Counted from the first letter of the stretch, positions 8,927 to 18,090 are shown. The stretch: DNA of 44,101 bases from Acidobacteriota bacterium (GCA_014584705.1 JACTMJ010000019.1:1-44101), one strand, 5' to 3'. Notes: generated from the letters alone by a model not told the origin. Numbers and translations: made by a program.

Positions 8927-9109
8927 TACGGGAAGGAACGGCGGTCACGGGCACTCCCCGCAAAGCCGTTCTCTCGCAACCATCGGCGGGACGCGAACAA
9001 AAGGTTATACGAGTTTTGCCTTACTTCCCGGCGAATCAGTCCCAGAGCGGCACACGGGCATGCCCTCAAAAAGCCTAAAGGATCTTCGTCACATGCCGAT
9101 AGATCCGTG

Positions 9110-10621
9110 TCACCGCACTTCGCCCATCAGCTTCTTGGTCCAAGGCACCAGCAGCGCCATGACGAGCGCGCTACCCAGAGAGAAAATCGTGACGAAGCCG
9201 AACAGTTGCCAGAGCGGCATCGATTCGTAGAATCCGGCCAATCGCCCGCTGATGTAGTTGGCGATGGAGGGCCCCAGAAACCATACCCCCATCACCAGTC
9301 CCGTGACGCGCTCCGGGGCCAGCTTCGTCATGGCGCTCAAGCCCACCGGACTCAGGCAGAGTTCGCCAATCGTATGCAGCAGATAGGTCACCACCAGCCA
9401 CATCGGGCTCACCAGGGTACCGTTTCCGGCAGCCAAAGCGGCAAGAATCATCACCGCGAAGCCAAGACTTACGAAGAGCAGCCCGCAGGCGAACTTGGTG
9501 GGACTGGATGGCTCCTTCGACCCAAGCCAGATCCAGAGCCAGGCGAAGACCGGAGCCAACGCGATGATGAACAGCGCGTTGAGGCTCTGGTACCAGCTTG
9601 CCGGGAAATCCATTCCGAGGAAGGTGTTGTTCGTGTCCCGTTCCGCGAACAGATTCAACGTGGATCCAGCCTGCTCAAAGGCGCTAAAGAAGAAAATTGT
9701 TGCTACGAAGAAGATCCCCACCACGATGAGCTTGTTGCGCTCGCTGGAGGTCCACGAGTTGAAGCCAAAGAGCCAGGTGAAAAACACGATGGTCACCAGG
9801 AACAGCAGCAATCCGAAGGCGTTCGAGACGCTCTCCGGCGAGATTGTGATCATGCCTGAGTTGGCCAACACGACGGCCGCGCCGATGATAACGGCAGTTA
9901 CGAGTCCGGCGGTGAAGCCGCGCTTCTTCGCCACCGCTAGTGCCTCCGGCGTCTTGGCTCCGGGGGGCGTAATGCCGGCGTTCCCCAGGAAACTGCCGCC
10001 CAGCGCGAACTGGATGAGGCCCAGCACCATGCCGATGCCGCCCACCATGAAGCCCATGTGCCAATCCACCCGCTGGCCCACGTAGCCGCAAACGAGGGGA
10101 GAGAGGAACGCACCGATATTGATGCCCATGTAGTAGATCGAAAAGCCCGCGTCGCGCCGGGCGTCGGTCTTCTGGTAGAGCTGCCCCACCATGGCGCTCA
10201 CATTCGGCTTCAGCAGGCCCACGCCGGGAGCAATCACCATCAAGCCGTAGTAGAAGAAGTCCTGAGAAGGGATGGAAAGGATGAAGTGCCCGCTGGCGAT
10301 CAGAACTCCGCCCAGAAATACGGCCTTCCGTTGGCCGAGGATATTGTCGGCGATCCAGCCTCCCGGCAGCGTAAGCAGGTAGACCATTCCCGTATAGAGC
10401 CCATAGATTGCACCTGCCTTCACGACGTCAAAGCCCATCCCGCCGGTATCCAGGGAGGCGGTCATGAAGAGGATCAGGATCGCCCGCATTCCGTAATAGC
10501 TGAAACGCTCCCACATCTCCGTGAAAAAGAGGGTGGAGAGCCCGCGCGGGTGGCCGAAAAACGCCTTGTCCCACTTGGGGTCGCCCAGACTGGTACCGCC
10601 GGAGTTTGCAATGTCGCTCAT
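9110..10621 (-). CDS. POT/PTR2 family proton-coupled peptide transporter
   Basis: A 503-residue membrane protein with 12-14 hydrophobic segments. The N-terminal helix carries the family signature FTEMWERFSYYGMRAIL, including the ExxER proton-coupling motif (Glu35, Glu38, Arg39). Other POT blocks include LPGGWIADNILGQRKAVFLG, YYMGINIGAFLSPLVCGYVG and HTIGELCLSPVGLSAMTKLA. It is expected to import di- and tripeptides with protons across the inner membrane. The start ATG is supported by MSDIANSGG followed by the usual cytoplasmic lead-in GHPRGLSTLF. It is divergent from the DUF1549 gene across 240 bases and precedes the sigma-54 activator on the same strand. Confidence 0.93.
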   Translation of the reverse strand: MSDIANSGGTSLGDPKWDKAFFGHPRGLSTLFFTEMWERFSYYGMRAILILFMTASLDTGGMGFDVVKAGAIYGLYTGMVYLLTLPGGWIADNILGQRKAVFLGGVLIASGHFILSIPSQDFFYYGLMVIAPGVGLLKPNVSAMVGQLYQKTDARRDAGFSIYYMGINIGAFLSPLVCGYVGQRVDWHMGFMVGGIGMVLGLIQFALGGSFLGNAGITPPGAKTPEALAVAKKRGFTAGLVTAVIIGAAVVLANSGMITISPESVSNAFGLLLFLVTIVFFTWLFGFNSWTSSERNKLIVVGIFFVATIFFFSAFEQAGSTLNLFAERDTNNTFLGMDFPASWYQSLNALFIIALAPVFAWLWIWLGSKEPSSPTKFACGLLFVSLGFAVMILAALAAGNGTLVSPMWLVVTYLLHTIGELCLSPVGLSAMTKLAPERVTGLVMGVWFLGPSIANYISGRLAGFYESMPLWQLFGFVTIFSLGSALVMALLVPWTKKLMGEVR

Positions 10622-10776
10622 GGATTCGTATTACCTTCGGGGATTCTTGTTTCGTTGGGATATGGGGAGGAGGAATTGGAGGCGCCTGCTTCTTCCATCT
10701 AATCTATTGTCCCCGGCGTTTTCACGCAAGACAGGCCGGGGTGGAGAAGATTTCAGATTTGCCTTAACAAGAGCGC

Positions 10777-10788
10777 GAAAGCGCTTGC
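10777..10788. promoter_or_regulatory. Palindrome overlapping the -35 box (candidate operator)
   Basis: GAAAGCGCTTGC contains the perfect 8-base palindrome AAGCGCTT at 10779-10786 and overlaps the TTGCCA -35 box. An AGCGC-GAAA-GCGCT inverted repeat at 10772-10785 overlaps it too. The core resembles LacI/CcpA-type operators, so a repressor site is plausible. Confidence 0.4.
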
Positions 10789-10813
10789 CACCGTCCGCCA
10801 ACCTCAATATAAT
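10785..10813 (+). promoter_or_regulatory. Sigma-70-like promoter for the DUF1549/DUF1501 pair
   Basis: TTGCCA at 10785-10790 is followed by exactly 17 bases and TATAAT at 10808-10813. Transcription would start near 10820, about 40 bases before the ATG at 10862. The -10 is a perfect consensus in an otherwise GC-rich setting. Confidence 0.72.
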
Positions 10814-10861
10814 GTCGCCATCCTACTGGGTCTATCGCCTTCAATCTGGCGCTGGGTAACT

Positions 10862-13800
10862 ATGTCGAAATTTCTTGTGAGCGCGTTCGCCTTTGCGGTC
10901 TTGCTGTTTGCCGGGGAGGGCCTCATTCCTCTGGCCCAGTCCGCTCCGGCGTCCGGGGAGAAGCCTGTCGATTTTCAGCGCGAGATCCGCCCCCTGCTCT
11001 CGGACCATTGCTTCGCGTGTCATGGCCCGGACATCAGCTCCCGGATGGTGAAGCTTCGTTTCGACCTCAAGGAAGAGGCGTTTGCCACTCGCAAGAACGG
11101 CCCCCTCATCGTTCCAGGGAAGGCGGAAGAGAGCCTGCTCTACAAACGCATTGCGGAGCCGGTGGCCGCCAAGCGAATGCCGCCACCCTTCGCGCACAAG
11201 GATTTGAAGCCGGAGCAGATTGAGACCATCAAGCGCTGGATTGACCAGGGGGCGAAATGGGAAGAGCACTGGGCCTGGAAAGCGCCCGTTCCGCAAACGC
11301 CCCCCGCTGTCAAGAACGAAGCCTGGGTACGCAATGCGATTGACCGCTTCGTGCTGGCGCGGCTCGAGGCGGAAGGGCTTACCCCGGCTCCGGAAGCCGA
11401 CAAGCGTACCCTCATCCGGCGCGTGGCCCTCGATCTTACCGGCCTGCCGCCCCGGCCCATCGAGGTGGATACCTTCCTGAACGACAAGACGCCGAACGCC
11501 TACGAGAAGATGGTGGACCGGTATTTCTCCTCTCCGCACTATGGCGAGCACCGAGCCCGCTACTGGCTGGACGCCGCTCGATACGCCGACACCCACGGCA
11601 TCCACATCGACAACTATCGCGAGATCTGGCCGTACCGGGATTGGGTGATCGCGGCCTACAACCGCAACATGCCTTTTGACCAGTTCACTCTGGAGCAACT
11701 GGCCGGCGATATGCTGCCCAACCCGACGCTTGACCAGCGCATCGCCACCGGCTTTCAGCGCTGCGGCGTAACGACCAACGAAGCGGGCATCATCGAGGAC
11801 GAATACGAAGAGATCTACGCCAAGGATCGCGCCGACACGGTGGGCGCTGTCTGGCTCGGGATGACCGTGGGCTGTGCCACCTGCCATGACCACAAGTTCG
11901 ACCCCATCAAGGCCTCGGATTTTTACGCTCTGGGCGCCTTCTTCCGGAATACCACGCAGCACGTCTACGATGAAAACGTCTACGATACCCAGCCCACCAT
12001 CGTGGTGCCTCGCGAGAAAGACCGGGAGCGTTGGCTTGCGCTCACGGCCAAGCGTGGGGAGTTATTGAAGGCGATGGACGCGATGGAAGCCACGCCCCCC
12101 GCGGGTTTTGCGGCCTGGCTCGCCAAGCGCGCTCCCACCTCGGATGCCCGTCCGCTTGCGAAGGAAGATGCACTTTACACCGCCGATTTCTTCCGCCTGC
12201 TGGCCGGGAATCCGGCGCTTTCCTTGGGGGAATCCCCTGTCGCGGGTCGGCAAGCGGTCTGGTTCCCGGCGGAGGGGAATCCGGGCCTGACGGTGGAAGA
12301 CTTCCCGGATTTCGAGGCGGCCAAGCCCTTCTCCGTGAGCGTGCAGTTCCTCGTGCCGGAAAAGCTGGTGAACTATACGCTCGCCACCCGGCGGGATTCA
12401 CGCGCGGCGGGCAAGGGCTGGGCCCTTTCCGTGGGAGACCGCGTGGTGACCTTCAATCTCACGGGCGGCGCCAAGGATTCGCTCGAGTTTCGAACGGATC
12501 GCCAAGGTCTCTTCAAGAACGGCGTTTGGAACCACATCACGGTGAGCTATGACGGCTCCCGGATGCAGACCGGCTTGCGCATGTACGTCAACGGAAAACC
12601 CGTTCCGCTGCATGGCAGGCAGATCAAGCCCGAAGAACTGCGCGGCGACATCGATGCCAAAGTGCCCCTGGTGCTGGGTTCCGGCCTCCCGAAAGGCGCG
12701 ATCGCGGATTTCCGTGCTTTCCATCGAGTGGTTACGGAGAGTGAGGCCGCGATGCTCGCGCAGTGGCCGGCCATCGAAGCCGCGCTGGCAAAGGATTCAG
12801 CCGCGCTCACTGCCGGCGAGAAGAAAGCGCTTCTTGCCTATTACCTGACTGTCGAGGATGGAGAGTATTTCAAACTCGCCTCCTCGCTCGACGAAGTGAA
12901 CCAGGAGGCGGCGAAGATCGCCGCGAACGGGGCGGTCACGCTGGTGATGCGGGAGCGGGAAGACCAGAAGCCCTTCGCCCATGTGCTCCACCGGGGCGCT
13001 TATGACCAGCGCCGGGAGAAGGTGGAAGCCCATACGCCCAGCGTGCTGCCGCCCATGCCCCAGAGCCTTCCCCACAACCGGTTGGGCCTGGCCAAATGGC
13101 TGATGAGCGAGATCAATCCCATGACCGCGCGCGTGACCGTCAATCGCATGTGGCAGGAAATCTTCGGCACCGGCATCGTGCGAACCGCCGACGACTTCGG
13201 CAGCCAGGGCGAAGCGCCTGTCAATCAGCCGCTGCTCGATTGGATGGCCATCGACATGCGCACGAACGGCTGGGACGTGAAGCGTTTCTACAAGCAATTG
13301 CTGATGTCGGCCACTTACCGGCAGGCCACCATCACAACGCCCGAAAAGCTGGAGAAAGATCCGCAGAACCGCCTGCTCAGCCGCGGACCTCGTTTCCGCA
13401 TGGATGCCGAAGAGGTGCGGGACTATGCGCTTTCCGCCAGTGGCTTGCTCGCTCCCCGCATCGGCGGACCCAGCGTGCGGCCCTATCAGCCGGAAGGCAT
13501 CTGGGAAGCGGTGGCCATGGAGAGTTCGAACACCCGCCATTACAAACCGGATACGGGGGAAGGCCTCTACCGACGGTCCATCTACACGTTCTGGAAGCGG
13601 AGCGCTCCGCCGCCGGCGATGGAGATTTTTAACGCCCCCACCCGGGAGAATTGCACGGTCTATCGGGAACGCACGAACACGCCGCTGCAGGCGCTCGTGA
13701 CGATGAACGATCCACAGTTTTTCGAAGCTGCCCGCGTGCTGGCCGAGCGCAGCCTGCAGGAGGCGCCCACGTTTGACGAACGCGTGGACCGTATGGCGCA

Positions 13801-14020
13801 GCACCTTCTCGCCCGCCCTCTCAATGCGAAGGAATTGGCCCTGGCGGAGGGCGCGTTCAGTGATTACAAGGCCTACTACACGGCGCATCCACAGGATGCG
13901 CACGCGATGCTTCGGCACGGAGATTCGCCGCCGGATCCCTCGCTCCCCGAGGGCGAGTTCGCCGCGTATACCATGCTGGCCAACCAGTTGATGAATCTTG
14001 ATGAGGTGCTGAACAAATGA
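10862..14020 (+). CDS. DUF1549/DUF1553 cytochrome-like exported protein with LamG insert
   Basis: A 1052-residue exported protein of the type first described in planctomycetes. A signal peptide at 1-27 is followed by a PSCyt1-like haem-binding region with CFACHG near residue 50. The DUF1549 domain contains HYGEHRARYWLDAARYADTH and a second CxxCH (CATCHDHKFDP) near residue 337. The LamG/concanavalin-like segment at about 470-630 includes FSVSVQFLVPEKL and NHITVSYDGSRM. The DUF1553 domain at about 740-1000 includes NRLGLAKWLMSEINPMTARV and PLQALVTMNDPQFFEAARVL. Two CxxCH motifs suggest c-type haem in the periplasm. Its biochemical role is not established for the family; breakdown of complex organic matter has been suggested. 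It overlaps the DUF1501 gene by four bases (ATGA), so the two are translationally coupled. Confidence 0.93.
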   Translation: MSKFLVSAFAFAVLLFAGEGLIPLAQSAPASGEKPVDFQREIRPLLSDHCFACHGPDISSRMVKLRFDLKEEAFATRKNGPLIVPGKAEESLLYKRIAEPVAAKRMPPPFAHKDLKPEQIETIKRWIDQGAKWEEHWAWKAPVPQTPPAVKNEAWVRNAIDRFVLARLEAEGLTPAPEADKRTLIRRVALDLTGLPPRPIEVDTFLNDKTPNAYEKMVDRYFSSPHYGEHRARYWLDAARYADTHGIHIDNYREIWPYRDWVIAAYNRNMPFDQFTLEQLAGDMLPNPTLDQRIATGFQRCGVTTNEAGIIEDEYEEIYAKDRADTVGAVWLGMTVGCATCHDHKFDPIKASDFYALGAFFRNTTQHVYDENVYDTQPTIVVPREKDRERWLALTAKRGELLKAMDAMEATPPAGFAAWLAKRAPTSDARPLAKEDALYTADFFRLLAGNPALSLGESPVAGRQAVWFPAEGNPGLTVEDFPDFEAAKPFSVSVQFLVPEKLVNYTLATRRDSRAAGKGWALSVGDRVVTFNLTGGAKDSLEFRTDRQGLFKNGVWNHITVSYDGSRMQTGLRMYVNGKPVPLHGRQIKPEELRGDIDAKVPLVLGSGLPKGAIADFRAFHRVVTESEAAMLAQWPAIEAALAKDSAALTAGEKKALLAYYLTVEDGEYFKLASSLDEVNQEAAKIAANGAVTLVMREREDQKPFAHVLHRGAYDQRREKVEAHTPSVLPPMPQSLPHNRLGLAKWLMSEINPMTARVTVNRMWQEIFGTGIVRTADDFGSQGEAPVNQPLLDWMAIDMRTNGWDVKRFYKQLLMSATYRQATITTPEKLEKDPQNRLLSRGPRFRMDAEEVRDYALSASGLLAPRIGGPSVRPYQPEGIWEAVAMESSNTRHYKPDTGEGLYRRSIYTFWKRSAPPPAMEIFNAPTRENCTVYRERTNTPLQALVTMNDPQFFEAARVLAERSLQEAPTFDERVDRMAQHLLARPLNAKELALAEGAFSDYKAYYTAHPQDAHAMLRHGDSPPDPSLPEGEFAAYTMLANQLMNLDEVLNK

Positions 14021-15618
14021 GCGACCGCCGACACCCCCTTTTACAGCCCGATGACGAGGGCCACTATACGGCACGCGCGCACGCGCTCGATCGCGAATCC
14101 CACAGCCGCCTTGCCACGGGCCGCCACCCGATTGATCCGATTGCGCGGGAGATGGCGGTGGAGGAATCCCGTCGCCGCTTCTTCGGCCGCGGCGCGCAGG
14201 GGATCGGTGCGCTCGCGCTCGCTCATCTGCTGGGCGAGAATGCGTTCGGGCAGGGCGCGCCCGCCAATCCGTTCGCGGAGCCGAATCGCATCGGCGGTCT
14301 CGATGCGCTGCCGCACTTTGCTCCCAAGGCGAGGCGCTGCATTTATCTGCATCTGGTAGGCGCTCCGCCTCAGATAGAGACGTTTGACTACAAGCCCAAG
14401 CTGCAGGCGCTCTTCGATACCGATTTGCCGGAATCCATCCGGCAGGGCCAGCGCCTGACGACGATGACCAGCGGGCAAACGCGCTTTCCTATCGCGCCGT
14501 CGGTTTTCAAGTTTGCGCAATACGGCAAGTCCGGGGCATGGGTCTCCGAACTGCTCCCCTACACCGCGAAGATGGTGGACGACATCGCCATCGTCCGCAG
14601 CATGCATACGGATGCCATCAATCATGAGCCGGCCATCACGTTTTTCCAGACGGGCTTCATGATCGCCGGACGCCCCTGTATCGGCAGTTGGATGAGCTAC
14701 GGCCTGGGCACGATGAACGCGAATCTCCCCGCCTTCGTCGTCCTGCAGGCGAAACACAAGCACCCGAAGGCCAACGTGCAAGCCATCTCCGCGCGGCTCT
14801 GGAGCGCCGGGTTTCTCTCCGGCGAGTACTCGGGCGTCGGTCTGCGCAGTTCGGGCGATCCCGTACTCTTCATCAGCAACCCGGAAGGTGTTCCTCCGGA
14901 AATGCGCCGCCGCATGCTCGATGGGCTCGGCAAGATGAACGAGCTCTACTTTCAGCAGTTCGGAGATCCGGAAACCAGAACCCGCATCGCTCAGTACGAG
15001 ATGGCCTATCGCATGCAGAGCTCCGTCCCTGAACTCACCGATCTTTCCAAAGAGCCGGAGAGCGTCTGGGAGAGCTACGGGCCGGATTCCCGCGAGCCCG
15101 GCAGCTTTGCCAACTCCGTGCTGATGGCCCGCCGTCTGGCCGAGCGCGGCGTGCGCTTCATTCAGCTTTACCATCGCGGCTGGGATGTCCACGGCAATCT
15201 GCCGGAGGTGCTCGCGAGCCAGTGCAAGGAAATTGATCAGCCCTGCTACGCCCTCGTGCAGGACCTCAAGCAGCGCGGCATGCTCGACGATACCCTGGTG
15301 ATTCTGGCCGGGGAATTCGGGCGCACCGTCTATTGCCAGGGCCGCCTCACCGCCACGGATTACGGGCGGGATCATCACCCCCGCGCCTTCAGCCTCTGGA
15401 TGGCCGGCGGCGGTATCAAGCCCGGTATCGTCCATGGGGAGACGGACGATTTCAGCTACAACATCACAAAAGATCCCGTACACGTGCGGGATTTCCACGC
15501 CACTTTAATGCAATGCTTCGGCATCCAGCATGAGCGGTTTACTTACAAGTATCAGGGCCTGGCCATGAAGCTCACGGGAACCGATCCATCGAAGGTCGTG
15601 AAGGCACTGCTTGTTTGA
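14017..15618 (+). CDS. DUF1501 family Tat-exported protein
   Basis: A 533-residue member of the DUF1501 family, distantly related to alkaline phosphatase/sulfatase folds. A twin-arginine signal is seen as EESRRRFFGRGAQGIGALALAH ending near FGQG. The blocks APKARRCIYLHLVGAPPQIE, MHTDAINHEPAITFFQTGF, WDVHGNLPEV and VILAGEFGRTVYCQG are typical of the family. If translation begins at 14017 the Tat motif is preceded by about 50 extra residues; the in-frame ATG at 14152 gives a more usual signal-peptide position. The ATGA overlap with the previous gene favours 14017 for coupling. The DUF1549/DUF1501 pairing is recurrent in Planctomycetes and Solibacter-like acidobacteria; the joint function is unknown. 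Confidence 0.92.
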   Translation: MSDRRHPLLQPDDEGHYTARAHALDRESHSRLATGRHPIDPIAREMAVEESRRRFFGRGAQGIGALALAHLLGENAFGQGAPANPFAEPNRIGGLDALPHFAPKARRCIYLHLVGAPPQIETFDYKPKLQALFDTDLPESIRQGQRLTTMTSGQTRFPIAPSVFKFAQYGKSGAWVSELLPYTAKMVDDIAIVRSMHTDAINHEPAITFFQTGFMIAGRPCIGSWMSYGLGTMNANLPAFVVLQAKHKHPKANVQAISARLWSAGFLSGEYSGVGLRSSGDPVLFISNPEGVPPEMRRRMLDGLGKMNELYFQQFGDPETRTRIAQYEMAYRMQSSVPELTDLSKEPESVWESYGPDSREPGSFANSVLMARRLAERGVRFIQLYHRGWDVHGNLPEVLASQCKEIDQPCYALVQDLKQRGMLDDTLVILAGEFGRTVYCQGRLTATDYGRDHHPRAFSLWMAGGGIKPGIVHGETDDFSYNITKDPVHVRDFHATLMQCFGIQHERFTYKYQGLAMKLTGTDPSKVVKALLV

Positions 15619-15664
15619 ACACGGGAAGGGGCCGCAAGGGCGCGCCCCTGGTTCGGGCAGCAGC

Positions 15665-16264
15665 CTACTGGATCGTGCTCGCGCCCTGAATTCCCTGGTC
15701 CGAAGTCGCGATGTTCTTGTTCGTGTAGTTGTCCAGATTGATGACAGCGGTGTACTTCGATTGCGTCAGGATTTCCGAATGCGTCGCGGCGATGATCTTG
15801 AATTTGCGCTGGTCCGCGAGTTCGAGCATCATCTTGAGCACGCGGCGCTGGTTAGAGGGCGAGAGCGCCATTTCGGGTTCATCGAGCAGCAAAATGGTGC
15901 CGTCGGGGAAACTCGGGAAGGTCTGGTTGAACATGGAGAGCATCACCTGCCCGTGGCTTGCCATCTGCAGGAATTCGAGCATCTCCGGCTGATCTTCAAA
16001 CAGTTCCAGGTGCGTGCGCGGGTTGTGCGCTTCGGCGTCGAAGAGAAACACGTTGCCGGTGTCCACTTCCTGCTTATCGAGTTTGTAGACGTATCCGTCG
16101 GCTTTCTCGCCCTTCAGCGCAAGGTGAATGGAGTGAAGCAGCGTCGATTTTCCGCTTCCGTTCTCACCTTGGATGAGCGTCACCGGAGGGCGCAGATCCA
16201 TGATGATCGGCATGTGGAAATTCAGATTAACCAAAATAGGGTGAGCGAGGATTTTCAAAAACAT
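15665..16264 (-). CDS. Small ABC/SMC-type ATPase
   Basis: A 199-residue stand-alone nucleotide-binding domain. It shows Walker A GENGSGKS at 33-40, a signature-like ASHGQ at 102-106, Walker B ILLLDEPE at 124-131 and the H-loop IIAATHSE with His162. It most resembles the short 'predicted ATPase' family (AAA_23/SMC-like) rather than a transporter ATPase: it has an N-terminal DLRPPVTLIQGENGSGKS and no Q-loop pattern of importers. I choose the start at 16264 because the frame upstream is out of family and overlaps the aminotransferase gene. No membrane partner is next to it, and its target is unknown. Its start codon shares bases with the start of the divergent aminotransferase gene. Confidence 0.82.
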   Translation of the reverse strand: MFLKILAHPILVNLNFHMPIIMDLRPPVTLIQGENGSGKSTLLHSIHLALKGEKADGYVYKLDKQEVDTGNVFLFDAEAHNPRTHLELFEDQPEMLEFLQMASHGQVMLSMFNQTFPSFPDGTILLLDEPEMALSPSNQRRVLKMMLELADQRKFKIIAATHSEILTQSKYTAVINLDNYTNKNIATSDQGIQGASTIQ

Positions 16265-17558
16265 GATTCCCGATCCCGGCCCGAACGACGCCAAGAGCGC
16301 TTCAGGACCGCAAAAGTCTATAGATGATCCCCGGCCCGGGGAGTTCCAACTCTTTCCGAACCGGCGGGTTTCCTGGGCGGACGCGCCGAATGAGTGGAGC
16401 GAACTCGCGGCCGCGCGCCGAAGAAGCGGTCTTCCGCTCCTTGATCTCACGATATCGAATCCCACCCTCGCCGGTCTCGGAGATACGGAACTTCCGCTCC
16501 ATCTTGCTTTCGCGTCGGCACCCTCCTTCGTCTACAATCCAAACCCTCAGGGCGCCCTCGCCGCGCGGGAAGCGGTCGCGTCCTGGTATGCGGATCGGCT
16601 TCCGCTCGCGCCTTCCGTGAGCCTGAACCCGGACGAGATCCTGCTTACCGCTTCCAGCAGCGAATCGTATGCGTTTCTTTTCCAGGCCCTCTGCGAACCG
16701 GGAGACGAAGTGCTGGCTCCATTGCCCTCCTATCCACTGTTTGAGTATCTGGCGGGGCTGAACGGTGTTCGGCTGGGATTCTATCGCCTTGCCTATCATG
16801 GGGAGTGGCAGATCGACTTCGATTCGCTGGCGCGCGCCATCACACCGCGCACCCGTGCCGTGGTCGTCGTGAATCCCAACAATCCCACGGGAAGCTATAT
16901 CCGGGAAGCGGAGAAGCTTCAACTGCTCGAAATCTGCGCCGCGCATCGCCTCGTGCTTATCGCGGATGAAGTCTTTGAGGAGTTCCCGCTTGTCGCCAAC
17001 GGTCCGCGAAGCTCGTTTTCCGCACGCCAGCGGCAGGCTCCCTGTATTTCGCTCGGGGGGCTTTCCAAGTCGGCGGGGCTGCCGCAAATGAAGCTGGGCT
17101 GGATGCTCCTCAACGGGCCGGAAGCAGCGCTTTCCGCTCTTCGGGAGCGTCTGCTGCTGGTGGCGGACACGTATCTCTCCGTTTCCACCCCGGTACAGGC
17201 CGCGCTCCCGGCTCTCCTGGAGTTCGGGCGCTCCGTGGGTGGCCAGATTCGTTCCCGCGTGGCGGCAAATTATGGCTTTCTGCGGGAGGCTGTCGCGGCT
17301 GCTCCGCACCTCAGCGCACTCCCCGTGGAGGGTGGATGGAACGCCGTGCTCCGCCTGCCCGGCATTCTTACGGATGCGCAGTGGTGCGCCGGCCTGATCC
17401 GGGAGGCCGGCGTTCTCGCGCAGCCGGGCTATCTCTACGATTTTGAAGAGGAGGCGATGCTTGTGCTCAGCCTGCTCACCAATCCTGCAATTTTCGAGCC
17501 GGGCGTGGAGCAGCTCTGCGCGCATGCGGAAGGCGTGGCGCGCGGAGTTGCCCCGTAG
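16263..17558 (+). CDS. PLP-dependent aminotransferase, class I/II
   Basis: A 431-residue fold-type I aminotransferase. Family blocks seen are LLDLTISNPT, VNPNNPTG at 203-210, LIADEVFEEF (Asp235 contacts the PLP ring nitrogen) and ISLGGLSKSAGLPQMKLGW, where Lys269 forms the Schiff base. It should transfer the amino group between an amino acid and a 2-oxo acid; the substrate cannot be told. The only ATG in frame before the conserved SW-x-EL-AARRR-SGLPLLDL block is 16263, which would give a long, poorly conserved first 30 residues. A non-ATG start nearer the FPNRRVSW segment is possible. Convergent with the RRM gene across 30 bases. Confidence 0.88.
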   Translation: MIPDPGPNDAKSASGPQKSIDDPRPGEFQLFPNRRVSWADAPNEWSELAAARRRSGLPLLDLTISNPTLAGLGDTELPLHLAFASAPSFVYNPNPQGALAAREAVASWYADRLPLAPSVSLNPDEILLTASSSESYAFLFQALCEPGDEVLAPLPSYPLFEYLAGLNGVRLGFYRLAYHGEWQIDFDSLARAITPRTRAVVVVNPNNPTGSYIREAEKLQLLEICAAHRLVLIADEVFEEFPLVANGPRSSFSARQRQAPCISLGGLSKSAGLPQMKLGWMLLNGPEAALSALRERLLLVADTYLSVSTPVQAALPALLEFGRSVGGQIRSRVAANYGFLREAVAAAPHLSALPVEGGWNAVLRLPGILTDAQWCAGLIREAGVLAQPGYLYDFEEEAMLVLSLLTNPAIFEPGVEQLCAHAEGVARGVAP

Positions 17559-17588
17559 TCTGCACGACTCCGGAAACGATGCCCCCGC

Positions 17589-17891
17589 CTACCAGCGTTC
17601 GCTTTCCCGCCGGCCGCGGTAACCGCCACCTCCGCCCCCTTCCGTGCGCGGCCGCGCTTCGTTGATCACCAGTGCGCGCCCCATCATTTCCCGCCCGTTG
17701 CAGGTATTGATGGCTTCCTCGGCCAAAGCGCGGTCCGCGATCTCCGCGAAGCCGAAGCCCCGGGATTCGCCCGACGTCCGGTCCCGCACCACGGTAGCCT
17801 GTTCGGCCTGATAACCAGCCTCGGCAAACCACGCCAGGATGTCCTCTTCCATCGCGCGGAAGGGCAAATTGCCCACATACAGTCTAACCAT
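17589..17891 (-). CDS. RRM-domain RNA-binding protein
   Basis: A 100-residue single RNA-recognition-motif protein. RNP2 is LYVGNL at 4-9 and RNP1 is RGFGFAEI at 44-51, both complete with aromatic residues in place. After the RRM come about 20 residues rich in Gly and Arg (GGGGGGYRGRRE), as in the Rbp-type proteins of cyanobacteria and other bacteria. It should bind single-stranded RNA in the cytoplasm. ATG 17891 is chosen over the upstream in-frame GTG because AAAAGGAG lies eight bases before it and MVRLYVGNL is the usual N-terminus. A promoter about 200 bases upstream implies a long leader, as in cold-induced relatives; that link is inference. Confidence 0.92.
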   Translation of the reverse strand: MVRLYVGNLPFRAMEEDILAWFAEAGYQAEQATVVRDRTSGESRGFGFAEIADRALAEEAINTCNGREMMGRALVINEARPRTEGGGGGGYRGRRESERW

Positions 17892-18090
17892 TCGATAGCT
17901 CCTTTTACTCCGTTCTGTCTCCGTTAGCGGGAAACCGTTGACAAACTGGATCACATCTCGCACCCGGAACTAAACGCGGCACTCTAAGGTTTTCAATGGT
18001 GATGGCGTTCGGAAATGGCGTTGCAGGTAGCGGCACGATCTGGTTGGAAGTGAACCCTTTCTAACGGAAAAACAACAACCGATTGGATAA

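Noticed and set aside
8927-9109. A -24/-12 sigma-54 promoter near the activator gene.
   Set aside because: I looked for TGGCAC-N5-TTGC on both strands here and in 10622-10861 and saw no acceptable match.
12797-14074. A 425-codon reverse frame opposite the DUF1553 region.
   Set aside because: Shadow of a strongly supported forward domain.
14041-15498. A 485-codon reverse frame opposite the DUF1501 gene.
   Set aside because: No domain or start signal; the forward gene carries clear family motifs along its length.
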